The translations under genes and the position numbers were made by a program. The notes beneath the pieces were generated by a model. It made no database searches. It saw nothing but the letters and a program-made list of their open reading frames with translations, and was not told the origin of the DNA. From Sipunculus nudus (lineage: Eukaryota > Annelida > Sipuncula > Golfingiida > Sipunculidae), in contig CM049315.1 in NCBI GenBank assembly GCA_026874595.1, positions 68,831,916-68,895,915 on the forward strand: a stretch of DNA of 64,000 nucleotides. The letters are read 5' to 3'. Below, piece after piece: positions 10,901-24,528 of this stretch (position 1 is its first letter; each line of letters opens with the position of its first letter).

Positions 10901-12684
10901 GGACCAGATGTTTTTATCTGGTACTACTTTGCTTTCCTGAGAGAAATAAAATATGTGTCAATTTACAGGTTAAACAAAAGAGAGATGTGTATACGCCATG
11001 ATTTCCTAATGTATATAGTAGCTAGTGCAATGTCCAGTTATAAGGTAAGACCTCATATAGGACATTACTGACCACCAAGACATCATACCTGTGCACTGTA
11101 CTGTTTCAGTTATATAATTTTGAAGTGAGACCTTGTTTCACGTACATTTGTGTACTTAAAAATTCAAAATTTTGAATGATTCCATGTTTTTAATTCTTAA
11201 TTTACCCCTTTCGATTTTTGTTGTTTGACAAAAAAACGTGTATCCACAATCATTGACTCTCATACCTATGAAAATTTCATTGTGGCCAAACAAAAATTAA
11301 AAGGTTAATGAAAATAATGTTTTCTGTTAATCCTGAAAATTTCAGTTAAATATCTTAAATAGTTCTTGAGATACATCAGTTTATTATAAAGAAATATAAA
11401 CGGGAGAAAAAGCAGTTTGAAGTTGCAGTTTATATGATATTATATAGCATTTAAATATGGTTTTTAATGCCATACTTGGTTAATTAAGGAGTTTTAACCT
11501 TTATTCTTTACTTTTTCCTTAAATGGTCAATTTGACCCATATCACCATATTTGGACCACCTCGCGAAATGCGACCGGATATGAATTTTTCATAAAGCCTT
11601 TTTAGATTTTTGTTTTTATTTCAATCTATGTGAACATTTTTGGTTTTGTTTTTATTTCATTCAATGTGAACCCTCTGAAAGGAACTGTCCGTTTATGTGA
11701 ATGGAATATACTTTCATAAACAACTATGTACATGCAGTAACTCTGTTACCATTAAACAACCCACATCATTTCTTTGGAAATATTTATTCATGCGCAAGGG
11801 AGTTACTTAATTAATGTAAGATACATTATACGTATACAGTCCCAATAGATAAAAGATCATACATCATCATTTGGAATTTTCACAGAATTTGATAAAAAGT
11901 AAGTCGATGTATAAATGGAATGCTCTTTGTGTCGAATGCAAACTTGTTGCAGATAAACTGTCCGCTTTAACCTATCTATACAGATAATAAAAAAAATAAA
12001 GAATTATGACTAATACTGACAATTATCACTGTGAATGAGGACTTATTTGCTGTAACCTATATTGTGGTGAATGTTACCAAATTCGGCGGACTATAAAAAA
12101 CAACGAACAACAATCGTGGCCCTAATACAGTACGTTGATACTGACACCTTTCAGGGAAAGGCACGTACACGTTGGGTGACGTCATTGACGTCACGACTCG
12201 CACTCCAAACATGGTCATAATGTCACCTGCTACGTGCCAGTGTAAAAAAAATATGCAACAGACCCCCGATGAAACACTAGAGCGTATTTCGGGATTATTT
12301 ACGTATGGATCGCATCCCAAATTTAATAAATTGTTCCTTGTGTCATTGCAGAGGTATCCTGATAATTTCATCATCCTCCGTTCCGGAATTTTTTTGTGTT
12401 ATCATGTACACAGTCACACAGACAAACATACTCTGTCAAACACTTAACCCCCTCCGCTTTGCTTGGTGGAGATAATAATTAAAACGTGCATTCAGACGTC
12501 AAATACCAGTGCACCTAATAAAATTTTATACCATATACACGTGAACCGCAGAACACAGTTCAGAACTGGGCGTTTGCTGATTGGCCAGAATGAACAGCCA
12601 TCCCCCCCCCCCCCCTAAAATTCTGCTGACACTTATACCAGTCAACTACTGGCAAGTGTTATATTTGTTATAGATAAATAATCG
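7976..12684. other. no gene seen; AT-rich intergenic sequence
   Basis: About 4.7 kb between duplication units 1 and 2 with only short open frames lacking domains. It includes a GCGCTTATTA-type repeat scrap near 9570-9650, a short tandem duplication around 11598-11690 (TTTTGTTTTTATTTCA twice), and a poly-C run at about 12602-12616. No kinase exon for a longer PLK4 gene is visible on the minus strand. Confidence 0.5.
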
Positions 12685-13352
12685 CACACAGTTCATATAC
12701 ACACATGTAAGCGCGTCATCGTCGCACACCACACGAACATTGTCTTGCATGTTGCGCTTTAATTTGTCTTTGTCCTTTTGTTGCAATTAATTTTTTCATA
12801 CATAATAAGCATCTACGGTATTTGAAAGTGAGTCACATAAGAACATGATAAAAATAGGTTTTATTTTATTTTCACCTCAATGTCAAGGCTTGCATCAATG
12901 CTATGATAATACCAAATAAAATGTATAATATTAATATGTGTATTATTTGATATTGCGTACTATGTTCACGAGGCAATGTATTGGCCACTTTGAAGTTTTC
13001 TTTGTGCGTTCATTGCCAAAAGCGCCCTTAACCTAAAACTGGGTCAGTTCCGAGCAAGTCTTTTTCTCAACCTTAGCTCCCGTGCTCTCTGCTCCCACCA
13101 CGCTGTGCTAGATCTTGGATACTGGTCTAAGCCGCACATATACAGTTATTCTTCTCTCTGATCCAGCAGACCACGGCCTGGAGCAGTTGTTTCCGTGGAC
13201 CCGTGGCTCCGCCTGTGGCCACTTCATGCTTTACTCAGCTCCTGTCAACTCATCGTCAGACCAGAGGCTGCACTGACTGACGGTTATGGTGAAGAGACTT
13301 GTAACAATTTGTAACAATGCCTGATGGACTTGTTTTTTCCTCGGCTCCTTGT

Positions 13353-16209
13353 TCAAGACGTCTGTGCTGTCCTCAGCTTGTGAAGCACTACGGGTAGAGT
13401 GTCCATCTTCTGTCTCACCTCCAACGGGATATGATCATTCTCCTTAAAACTGTAACAGATAGAAAGAGAAAATAAGATGTAATCCCAGATTTATATATAC
13501 TGTGAGCAAATAAATATGGTAAAATAAACTGAGGCATAGATACTGGAACTGACGGAACGATTCTTATCAACCTATTTTGTCTGATTGTTAAGGTTTAATT
13601 ATTTCTATTTTGCCTGTGGAGCTCATTGATTTGAATATGATTATAGTCAATGTAAGTAGCTGCGCTGAGATTTGCCAGGTTTGGTATATAGCTTGCATGT
13701 TTCGAGTAATTCTTAATTATATTTATCAACCATATATAAAGTTATATTTTGATCAAGGAAATACGTACCTAGCTGAGCATCCATTAGCACCAATATACTT
13801 GATGACCATGGGACTGTGTTGAAGTTTAAGTTCTGAACCGTCAACAAACTGGACAGACACTTCCTTGTTGGACCACTGAGTGCCACAGCCGATACCAGGG
13901 ACGAATACTTTACACAGGACCGTTGGTTCTGTCAGGGACCTATGGTTACTGCTTGGTGACGGCGAAGCAGACGATGGTGAAGGAGGCGCCCCCTGGTTTA
14001 GCGGGGATTCCGGAGACGCCGCCATGTTTGTATGTGCTTTGGATGACAAAGATGATCTCGTTAACCAGCTGGTTTGTGGAGATTCTTTCTTTGCCAAGTT
14101 CGACGACCCTGTCTGAGGAGACGACACGCGTGAAACCAGAGCTGTGTACCTCGGATATGAAGGAGAGTTGGACTTTCTGACAGGAGGACGGCTGCAAAAG
14201 TAAAGAGACCAGTTGAATATTCAGCGCATAGGATTTCACTGAAGTTTTGCATATAATAATATTGTCCTAAACATTTGTTTTATTTGCCATCACTGAAGTC
14301 AAAACAATTAACGCATTACAAATCAACATTAATGGAACAGTCTGTATTTTATTATCTTTAAATTAACCGGGGGACGTTATTGTTAAAAAAAAATAGTCTA
14401 TCGTATGTTACCTTGACCGTTAGCAAAATGTTATTTGTAAAAAAAAATTATCTCATTTAATCATTTGAAATAATTGGAAAAAAATAAACGTCGGATAAAC
14501 CCTCATTTTTTTCTAATGTGAATTGTTTGACTGTAACGATGTAATGTTTTGCCTCACCTTCCGATCACTACTGGGAAGCAGGTGGCATTTGATCTTGATC
14601 CTCCGTTCATCCCCATCGTCATCAGGGAGACGAGGTTCAGACATTTCTGACGATACTGGAAAAACAAAATTATAACAAAATGAAAAATAACAATAAGGAA
14701 TAGTTTCGAAAATCAAGTCCAGGTTCACTTATTCTTTTAATTAGTAAATAAAAGGTTATTTCAACCACCGGGCATATGCCAAAAATTATTTAATAATATG
14801 CACTTGTATATATGATTCCTTTGTTATAGGAAACCTTAAAAGAAGAAAAAAAATTTAAGTACCTGCAATTTCAATAGGTCTAATTAAGATATTTTATCAA
14901 GTTCAGTCAAAATTAGTTGTAAATTCTTACCTTCATCGCATAAGTGTAGATCTCCCTGTTCTTCGGGTCTAGTTGTTGGAAGCTGGTGTCAGTCTCCAGT
15001 GTGATAGAACCCCCGTTACTCTGAGTGATGGTTGTGACGTCATCGCTGCTGCGGACCTTGACGCCGTCATAAAACGCCGCCTCAAAGTCACAGTTGTCGT
15101 TCTCCATTAGCATACACTTGGCCTGGTCCGTGTACATGGTCACTTTTGGTGTTCTCGACTTGACCAGTTCAACAAATCTGAAACATCAATTACAAATAAT
15201 GTTACATTGCAAATAAACCAGACAACATGAAGAAAAAATAATTGATTTTATCCAATTTATAAGAAATTTGTTAGAAATCAATTTGCTTAAAGGTCCATTA
15301 AATATAATATTATTCTTCTTTTTGTATTTTGAATATAATCACCTTGCCGCATGCTGGTACTTCTTCCAGTATTTCTGGGGCAGCCTGTCGTGGCTGAACT
15401 CCCTGACGGAGCCTACTGCAGAGCTGACTGGGCTGTCACTGACTGTCATGTTGTCACACTGGGGCTGATAGACCTGTATCACGTGACCATCAGGGCTGAT
15501 CTTCATTACCTCTCTCACGATCTCCAAGTCTTGTTTAGTTTTGAGGATCTCCAAGTACACGCTGCAGTCGTCTGTGATCGTCATCTGTAAAGAAAAATAA
15601 AATGTGAATATAGAAATGATTCTCAGTAACTATCGCATTTTATCAATTATCTATAGCTTTCCAAGTTTAACGAAAGAACAAATCCAGTATTTTTATTACA
15701 AATATTGATAAATAACTATTTTCTTTAAATTGTCTAAATAACATTACAAAATATATCGATGTCAAGTTTAACTCATTCCATATACATACATAATCTTTGA
15801 GGTAGCAGCTTACATTTACAATACAATGAAAACAAGAACTTACCACAAGACTGCGAATTTTCTGACGAAAAGGCTCCAGGCGAAAAGACGTGAGAGGAGG
15901 AGTCGGACAATTGTCCACGTGACCATATTTGACGTCACTCAATGAGGAGGAACAACTTTCTCCCTGGCTGTAACTGGACACCTGAATAAAATGGGAAAAG
16001 AAAATTATGATGTATGGCTTAATAGAATACTTCAAATGTCATGTTTCAGTATAGTTTAGGTACATATATATGTCATAAGTTATACCAAATCATATATTTT
16101 CATTTTCTCTAAAAATATTGATTAAAATGTAAATAAGGCTTTAAGGAATTAATGTTATTTAAATTAACTTGTTTTTTAAGTTAACACTTACCATATTTTG
16201 AACTCCCAT
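13353..16209 (-). CDS. kinase-less PLK4-like polo-box protein, copy 2
   Basis: Seven exons: 16192-16209, 15844-15981, 15343-15584, 14931-15177, 14558-14655, 13769-14191 and 13353-13449. Lengths equal those of copy 1 except exon 6, which is 6 nt (two codons) shorter, giving 420 residues. It starts MGVQNM and ends LRTAQTS. Domain order is as in copy 1: short N-terminus, cryptic polo box, Ser/Pro linker, polo box 3. Differences from copy 1 concentrate in the N-terminal tail and the linker; the polo-box cores are nearly unchanged (for example KCMLMENDNCDFEAAFYDGV in both). No frameshift or stop is seen. No kinase exon is visible on the minus strand between this start and 22 kb. Role is inferred from PLK4 polo boxes: centriolar targeting, partner binding and possible heterodimer formation with PLK4. 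Confidence 0.87.
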
Positions 16210-16265
16210 TTTATATGTTGTTTCTATGGCTTATGAATCTGGTATAGACTTTAAGATTACGATCA

Positions 16266-16280
16266 AGTTATATATAATTA
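16266..16280 (-). promoter_or_regulatory. TATA box of PLK4-like copy 2
   Basis: A TTATATATAATT run about 60-70 bp upstream of the ATG at 16209, matching the position in copy 1. Confidence 0.5.
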
Positions 16281-16319
16281 CAACGGCTGAGGCGGGTGGT
16301 TATATAGTCTTAACTGAGC

Positions 16320-16560
16320 TCTCGTCGAGAACATCTGATGGATTCTGAGGACCATTCATTTTATTTATTCACATTAAAGTTAAGAAACATGTTTGACCTC
16401 GTCCGCCCTGACCTGTTTGATCTTGTTTTGTCAATCACGTGACCTATAGGGTAAATCAGTCGGGTGTATCGTTGTAGAGTAGCAGTAATTAACAGTAATC
16501 AGATCAGTCGCGGCGAGCGAGCACGGACGGAGCAATCTTCCTGAACGTAATTAGTGCAGC
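16320..16560 (-). promoter_or_regulatory. conserved 5' flank of PLK4-like copy 2
   Basis: Shares with copy 1 the CTCGTCGAGAACATCTGATG block, the AATCACGTGACC E-box block (near 16435) and the GAGCACGGACGGAGCAATC block (near 16518). Confidence 0.45.
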
Positions 16561-17270
16561 TATTAATATGAAATAGTAAATGATGATTAATGGTATCACT
16601 GTACTCTTGTTTCACACTCATAACTTTTGGTTTTCTTGGTCTTTATATTGAATGTTCTTATCACAAATACGACGACTAGAGTAATGACAATGTCAACGCT
16701 GATCGCGATTATCTTTTCTGGATCTGCTTCCTATGTCTAGCATGTTTCCATTTTAAAAATCTCTGCACATAGGCCAAGGAAAAATTAAATCTCGAAAGTG
16801 ATAAAATTCAGTTGAACTCTAACATAAAACTAAAGTCGGGGTTCCCATTAAAAGTAAGCTGTATTTTATATGATTACAAGGTTATACTATGCAAATATTA
16901 TATATTTTATTTACTGTATGGATTTTGAAGAGATATATTCCCACTAAATACTAAAATATATGTTTTTATGATTTTATTATATTAATATACAAATTCGTAT
17001 TTTGGTATTATTTTGTAATTATAAACAAGTAATGTGGAGTAATGTAAAGAGCTCAAATATTAATTAATATGAATACTACTTGTAATGCTTGACCAGTCTA
17101 TGTTCTCTCAGTGAAGTGAGCAGCAGTTCACTCATGCGTGACAAGTCATCCAGACATGAAACAGTCGTGTCGCCCTTGCCTTGAAACGATACTTAATATG
17201 CAGGGGTGCAGTATCCCGCCGAGATCCCCAATATAGCATACGCATCACTCCCTCACACACACACTCACAC

Positions 17271-19140
17271 ACACATACACACGCACACATATGTATATAT
17301 ATATACCTTTTTATATTTTCCCCAGAAAGCAAACATATATGTGTATTAACAATTATACATTGTATTTTCCTGTTTCATATATCCTCGGTTTTTCCTTTAA
17401 TCTGAATGAATACACTGTCTTTCCAGAATGTGCTGTGCTGCATGTTTGTATATACATGACTCTGCCCTCAGTGTTTAGGGAGGATAAAGGCTGCATTGTG
17501 CATGGTTGATGCCCAAGAGGTAGGGATTATGTCAGAACTTTCACCTCTAGTAGTATACAACTCGTTATATAAGACAAAATAGTTATAAATGTAGCGTAAT
17601 TATGAACTGGTTATATATAGCCATTCTACAGAGTGGACATACAGAGTCTTTCATTGATTTAAACATTTAACAAAGTTTCAATGGTTATGTAGAATTTTAA
17701 TTTTTGCTCATGTATTATCTTGCATCTCAGTGTTAACAATTAGAAGATACACTTTATTAAATATGTTGATTTCCTTTTAATTGTAGAATATCCAGAGCCC
17801 TGCTCCAGTCCTTGTTCTTGAAGCGGACCAGTAGGGTCTAAGAAGTAGCTATAGATGGGCAGTCTCCTCAGGGACAACATGTCCAGATTCCGCCAGGTGC
17901 TGCGGATCGAGTATGACAGTTTGTGGGTATTCGCCTTAAAATATACCCAAAGCAAGTTCAAAAGATACTGCACTGCTCCTTGAAAAATACATAGTAGGCC
18001 AGTCATGCAAAATTTCCACAGGAGAGAACTCTTTTGACCAGCAAGCTTAATATTTATATATTTATATATTATATATGTGCGTGTATTGTCTGGTTGATAC
18101 TGAGCTTAATAAGAAAAAAGTTTAATCCAATAGGAAGATAAAATAATGTGGAAATGGTTCATTTAGCGTGTCTTAATTTTAGCCAACGAAATTTTAACAA
18201 TTCGAATTATTAAACGATTGTATAAATGACAGGTATGTAGCGCTCGGGTGACCGACCGCGTGCATTTTACGGATGACTTAGTACCTTGACCGCAAGATGT
18301 GAACAACACGTAATTAACCAGGAATAATCATGTTTGATGATGATGCATTGGTACTGCACCCAAGACGTTGTTTGACATTTGTCTAAGTTGTAGAATTACT
18401 CAACAACAACAATTGTCTTTACTAACAAGAAGCAGCCCGCTATGTGTACTACAAACAGAGCTGACAACAATCGCGACTGGCTCTCAGCTCTGTGAAAGTT
18501 TATTAAGTCATTTGGGAGGGTTTCCAAATGTTTTCAAATGCTGCTTGTTTCATATTTATTTATAAAAATCACTATAAAATCAGAGGGGATTTCAGCTGAG
18601 ATATCCCTTGCTTATAACCTCCTATGATAACATGACTACTCTAACAACCTGGCTGAAGAAGCTCAACTCAAAGGATTACCAGCCCCACATATTATATATC
18701 ATTGTGTAAGGCGAGAACGCTGCCGTCTTTCAAGCATCGAAATAACGCGCGTAAGCTAATGCTAAAAGCGCAAAAAATTAAACCCCGCTAACAAAACCAC
18801 CTCCACAGTATCTGTTCATTTTTAATCCCCATATGATCTTTTTTAGCTATACTTAGTAACTTAGTCTTAACACGACTGCTTTCTTCCCGCTTGCTCCACG
18901 TCACTAATCTGATGAAGGTAAATCATTTTATTTGGTAATACTACTCACGTCACGATACCTGATTAATGCAGCACGCACAGAACGATGTCTCCTTAACGTA
19001 AAGTCAATTTATGGTTCCCTAAATCATCAACTGAACACGAAAATAATTTTGAATCTTCACATTGGCGGATGCCGAACGTGGGACCTCAGTACTAGGTTGT
19101 CCGTTGATGAGTATCATAGAAGGCTAAATTCTTAAATCTG
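17271..19140. other. no gene seen
   Basis: AT-rich sequence. A minus-strand open frame at 17740-18006 contains a GPLQEQGLEQGSGYS-like stretch that looks repeat-derived, but I cannot assign it. No polo-box, kinase or other domain was recognised. Confidence 0.4.
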
Positions 19141-19152
19141 CATTTAAGTTTT

Positions 19153-19154
<2 letters not shown>

Positions 19155-19206
<52 letters not shown>
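19155..19206. repeat. (TA)n microsatellite
   Basis: About 50 bp of TA dinucleotides, followed by a degenerate copy of the dispersed repeat also seen near 6160-6620. Confidence 0.95.
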
Positions 19207-19209
<3 letters not shown>

Positions 19210-19459
19210 ATAATAACGTTATATATTTACGGGCTATGAAAATTCCAAATATATTTTTATATAAAAGTTAATGACAAGTACATGGGGAGGGTATAGTTTT
19301 TCCCATATTGAGAAAATTTTAAATATGTAAACAGGAAATTATTAGGCACTTTCTTCACAAAAAAAAATATGAATATTTTTCTAATATTCACTTAAATGTA
19401 ACCAAGACAAATGGGAAACTAGTCACCTCTAAAAAACTCCAGACGGTGCTATATGGGGG

Positions 19460-21960
19460 GCTTGTGTTGCAAATTGTACAGTTATCTTATTTCTATATAG
19501 CTTTTTTTCCCAAATTATTTAAAATAATGCATGTTTATAACCAAATCTAATACATTTGATAGATGTCATGTCTCATCGTATTGTAATACCGGTTTATGTA
19601 CAATTTTTTTTCTAGTCTTAGTAATATCCAAATTTTATTCTTGCTTCTCGTTTTCGCCATTGTTTTCTATAAAATTGTAAGCTGTAATAGCTTTCATAGA
19701 GCACATCATTGTGGGCTTTACACTTTACAGAATAAAACATTATATTATTTTTATTATTCCAGCACACATGAAGTCTCGCTAACGGCTCTTATAGGGTTGG
19801 TGAACCTAGAATCATCCCGACTTCGCTTTTAAAGCCAGCAGTGACCACTTCAGTCCATTGGGGTGTCTCGAACGGGAAAAGTTGTTGAGGTCAGGGTTGC
19901 CAGGGGTGGTTCACACAATCAGGGCCCATAGAGATCCCCGGGGCAGAGTTGTGACGGTTCGATCTGGGAAAACCCCAGGTAATTCATCAGGTTCAGATAA
20001 AGGCAAAACAATCAATGCAAAAAGGATTTTATAAAAAAATCCCTGGCACTGTCATCTGGCCGGTTATCTAAGAGATGTCTTTCGTTGGAAGTTCGCTGTT
20101 TTTTTAGTCGAGAACGTTCGAGACATGCATATGTGATATGTGTGTATTTGTCTGGGGGGGGGGGGGCTCGTATTTTTGGTTATACGCCAAGTCATATAAG
20201 TTTCATATAGGAAAAGTCTTTTAAATGAAATGATTTATAAATTGAAGGTGTGGCTTACTCTGTGCTTTAATCACACTTTAAAAATATGTTAACAAATCTT
20301 AAGAAATCTATAAAAAAAATGAAAATGGCTTTTGCCGTTGTTTAAAACACTATGATTTCAATTTTCAAGAACAAACTTACCCCTCAACCAGTGACAAAAT
20401 GATGACTGTCGGACAAAACCGGATTTAACTTACCGCCTGTGTCAGCATAACACGTCGTTTAAGAATGATTATTGTCAAAGTACTGAAAAATAAAGAAAGC
20501 TAAAAACTAAAAGAAAAAAGTAATTAAGATTCATTTTTCAGTCTAATTTGTAAATTTTAAATATTAAATGTGGTTAAGGAAATATGTATTTTTATTAAAT
20601 AATTGCTTTAAATCAAAGTTGCGTGTTAAAAACAACACAAATATTTAAATCCTTATATTAGACTTAAATATGTGCCATATTATATTTAATATTTGCTAGC
20701 CTCTATTGATTTTTGTAAAACAGAATATTTTAAATTTAAATAAAAAGGGTAATTTGAATTTAATTAATATATATATCATAAAGTAATGGTTCAAAATTGC
20801 TTTTCGCATAACCAAACAAAGTTGTAGTCGTCGTTGTCGTGGTACTGTTAATAGTCTTATTAGTTGAGCAACATTGAAATATATATATCGATAATGATTT
20901 TTGATTGGATTATATTTTTAAATGAGATCAGTGAATTTACAATATGGCTCAAACATTATCATTATTATTATTATTATTATTGGTAATCATTCAAACAAAC
21001 CTATATCGATCGATATTTCGCACCGACCAAATTAATGGATATAAATTTATACTATCACATTAATTTTTATTTGTTTACGACTGGTCTGATTTTCTTTCGG
21101 TGAGAGTTTAAGGGTCTTGTCTGACTGCATTTTATACGAGCATACGACTGCTCGTAAGATTTCTACCGACCGATCGTTGAATGAGACAATATGTCCTACG
21201 ATAGCTGCCGAGGGGTCGTACGATAACCATAGAGTGGTCGTTGGTAATTACGTACGAGCAGTCGGCCTGTAGGGAATTTCCCCACAGGTAATAGAAAACA
21301 ACACAGGAATTTCGTTTAAAATACCAGAAGTGCCGAAAAGGTTGTCCAGATAACTATAATGATACTGCCAGTCCTGAGAGGGTGCGCGTTGTGAAAAGCT
21401 CACACTATCGCAGCGGCTACTAAGACTTCGCCTTATGTCGACAAGTGTGTGAACCCTTCCAGCGCCAAGGTCAGAGTGAGCGAGGCCGGTTATCCTTTAG
21501 CCTCGCTTTGGGTCCCCGGACCGGGAGATATCCCGATTGGCTGTCCCCTCAGGTGGGATCGCCCACTTACCCTTAGGGGTGTTATTATAAAAAATAATGG
21601 GATATCCGACACTCTCCCCCCCTTATCGAGAAAAAAAATGTAGCTATCTATATACTTATAGACAGGGACTTTTTTTTTTTAAGTTATAGCCCAATAAGGA
21701 TATCCCATGTTAAATTTGAAACACATCGTAGTCCCCGGGTGAAAACCCTAGTGGACATCTAGGGAAACCGGAAGACTTCGATGGGTTTACGGATGTGTAG
21801 GGTCTGGCAGTATTTGATGTTTTACTTTGATTTTGTGTGGTTGGTAGTTTTATTCAAATACATAAACAGTATTATATGAGGCATATTCAACACAGTAATA
21901 CAAGCTGTCCAAAACGACAGACCTATATGGAGTCCACAGAATATTATAGGTTCATTGAAA
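19460..21960. other. no gene seen
   Basis: About 2.5 kb of AT-rich DNA with a GC-richer block at 21360-21560. A region near 21140-21270 has repeated and inverted CGAGCAGTCG/CGACTGCTCG words (inverted at 21138-21160 and 21250-21270), possibly a small palindromic element. Poly-G at about 20153-20166. Confidence 0.35.
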
Positions 21961-21964
21961 AGCC

Positions 21965-22145
21965 ATGGCCAAAGTCTCTAGCATACCGATTGTCCATTTA
22001 AATGCAGCGTAGTGCTAGGCTATGTGACCATTGGTTTGTAGCACGCGTGAAAGGTTAACTTTTTTTTCTTTTTTTTTATGACCAGAGTCTCTAGCACACA
22101 GATTGTCCCTTTCAATGCAGCGTAGTGCTAGGCTGTATGTCCATA
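21965..22145. repeat. direct repeat of about 60 bp, 115 bp apart
   Basis: The block GTCTCTAGCATACCGATTGT...AATGCAGCGTAGTGCTAGGCT at about 21975-22022 recurs at about 22087-22135 with few changes. A T-rich tract at 22058-22079 (purine-rich on the minus strand) lies between. It is downstream of the retroelement envelope gene, so it might be LTR-derived, but that is not shown. Confidence 0.5.
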
Positions 22146-22363
22146 TGGTGGTATCTCGACAGGAAAGCATGCGCGATTGTAGAGATCTTTCCAACCAGAC
22201 AGCTCCTCGGGGATGCATCGGGGCGACCCTCACGGAACGGCCTCTGCAAAAAGACAATCAACAGCAGTATCCGTTCCTCCCTTATACGGGGCGTTACCCA
22301 CATACACAAGGATCAATTGACTGTTATATACATATCATTATAATGAGTTATTGTTATTATGTA

Positions 22364-22369
<6 letters not shown>

Positions 22370-22404
<35 letters not shown>

Positions 22405-22405
22405 T
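22370..22405. repeat. (TC)n/(TA)n microsatellite
   Basis: CTCTCTCTCTCT followed by a TA run. Confidence 0.9.
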
Positions 22406-22595
22406 TTTTTGTTAATAGCCATCCTGGAATAGCGCAAAGCTATACATGCACTTGATAAATAATGTACACATATATACATATATAACCACACAGAATTGAT
22501 TGGCTTTATACCTACACCTTTTTGTATATACATTCTATGTACAGATATACATGCTTACCTACCACTTCTTGATTAAACACTCTGGTGATTACAGG

Positions 22596-24383
22596 TTATG
22601 TGTTTATGAACGAGCTAGGGTTGGGGTAAAGGGTAACAGTCTGTTCTACGCGGTCCTTTTTCTGATTTGGTGATGGAGCTGGTACTGGTGCAGACAAGGA
22701 ATTTTTGGGCGGAGGAATAGGGGCACTGGGCGTAGCGGTAACTGTTTGTATTTTATGGAGCTCAACACGGCGGGATAAAGGGCATGCGAGGCAGCGTTGA
22801 TGTAGCTGATGGCGGTTAAACCAACAACATGCTAACACTATGGCCAGTGATGCTAATAGAAATACAATACTGGCCGTAGACCAGGAAAACACCGTGTTTG
22901 GTAAACTAAAATCAATATATTCCGGTATTTTTTACCTATCTTGCTGGACTAGGTGGGGTAAGTGACCCAAGGGAGTCCACGCCTTTATTGTAGCTAATTT
23001 TAGTTGGATATGGCGAGGGGTTTCAAGCAAAGGCAAGGATTAATTAATGTCAAGGTGCCCAATTTTTCGTATCAAGTTCTTTACTAAGGTAGGTGCCGTG
23101 GAGGGACCAGTCTAGTCCCTGAAGGACACAGTCACCAGGAATAAAGGCGTGAACGGTGCCTCTTATTAAGGTAAGATGCCTAGGAGACTTTTTTAAGCAG
23201 CGGAGAGTAGTTACTTCTCCATTTGTGGCGATTATGTGGTGGCCAAAGGTAACAGTTTGTATGAGCGTGCTCGTAAAATTGGAAAACTGGACGGCGCAAG
23301 ATCCTATACCCCTGGCGGTTTGTATGATTAGAGATCGTTCGCACTGGAGGCGACTTTTCAGTAAAAGGGGGCCCCCATGGCACAAAATTGGTTGCTTTCC
23401 GGCACAGTGACGAGGAATGAAGGCCTGCGATGTCTGCGAAGCAAGAGCGATTCTAGAGTGCAAACGATATTTAGCGGCAACCGTTTTCGATATAGGGTAT
23501 GGCCAAGAATGCAAGCTATAGCATATGAACGGAGTGTTACGGTACAAAGGGATGTGAATGAAAAAGGAGAAGTGAGTAGAATTCTGGCTGAGCAGGGAGG
23601 TACGGCCGTTTTGATAAATCCACTCCGGGGTGGGGTATTCCAAGTGGTGAATATCTGCATAGGTGATTAGAGCCGACAGGTAAGACCGCGGCAGAATTTG
23701 TTCTGTGATAAGGCCTTGTCGGATAGCTCGTCGTTGGGAGTGATAATCAGCTACCGGTGTTGATATGCGTGGACTACAGCCGTGACTTTGTCTAGATATA
23801 TATCAATATGTAAGGCATGACGAACGGCATTAATTCGTTCCTGGAGAGCATTTTGTTGTACATTAAGTATTCGGGGCCATTTGGATATTGTTTCCTGGAT
23901 GTCGGCGAGTTGTGCAGAGGTATTTGTAGCGGCTGAGCTGAGTTGATTAACAGCAGTGACTAACATAGAGTTCATATGCATGGTTTGGCTGTTAGATTTA
24001 TGTAATAATGCTACGACTGTTTTAAGTTTGAGAAATTGTTTTTCCGTGACAAGACCAAATAGATAACTTGACAGATCACCAACAAAATTGAATAATCCCC
24101 TTTTTTGTCTACGAATAACATGATTAAGGGTTCGAGTTAGGAGCTGAACACGCGTGTCCCAGTGATATTTCAGACTATGGTTACGTTTTTGTAACTGGTT
24201 AATATAGGTTTTTAACGATCCTAAAGTGTCCGTTAAATGAGATGGAATTGGAGGGGCCGGAACATTTACGATTATTGCCTGTTTTGTAATGACTATGCCA
24301 TGGTCAATCGGATTAATCTGCAAAGAGTCATCCGTTGCGTGCAGGCAATGCAGGCCAAGGATGAAGAGCAAGAGGGGCAGCAT
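22596..24383 (-). pseudogene. env: F-type envelope glycoprotein gene, broken
   Basis: Three pieces on the minus strand. Piece 1 (24383-23751, 210 aa) has a hydrophobic signal peptide (residues 1-16), a basic cleavage motif (RRQKR) near residue 95, and immediately after it a hydrophobic segment as in F-type fusion proteins. Piece 2 (about 23750-23050) is in another frame and is Cys-containing ectodomain. Piece 3 (ending at 22596) is in a third frame relation. It has a stop codon upstream of a strongly hydrophobic membrane anchor (from about 22885 to 22830) and a proline-rich cytoplasmic tail. The breaks near 23755 and 23050 and the stop make it inactive as it stands. In errantiviruses and baculoviruses this protein mediates membrane fusion and entry. 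Confidence 0.8.
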
Positions 24384-24528
24384 GCTAACTTGTTACCTGC
24401 GGCTGTGAAGCGCCAAGTATGACGGGTATACTAGAGGGCAAAGGGGATCACGGGTTCTTAGTCACGTGACGGCCGTTACAAGAACTGAAACGCACGCGCT
24501 TTGCTGTCTGTTGACACTTATGGTATAT

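Larger units (their letters stand above)
12685..17270. repeat. segmental tandem duplication, unit 2
   Basis: Collinear with 1690-7070. It lacks the LINE tail, the long (TA)n arrays and the poly-G block of unit 1, and so may be closer to the ancestral unit. The distal end is marked by a shared CCGCCGAGATCCC block (7020 and 17217). Confidence 0.85.

Noticed and set aside
12057-12447. Overlapping open frames of about 100 codons on both strands
   Set aside because: No splice signals, domain or conservation with unit 1; likely chance.
17740-18006. Possible exon with GPLQEQGLEQGSGYS
   Set aside because: Seems repeat-derived but I cannot place it in a family; no splice context.
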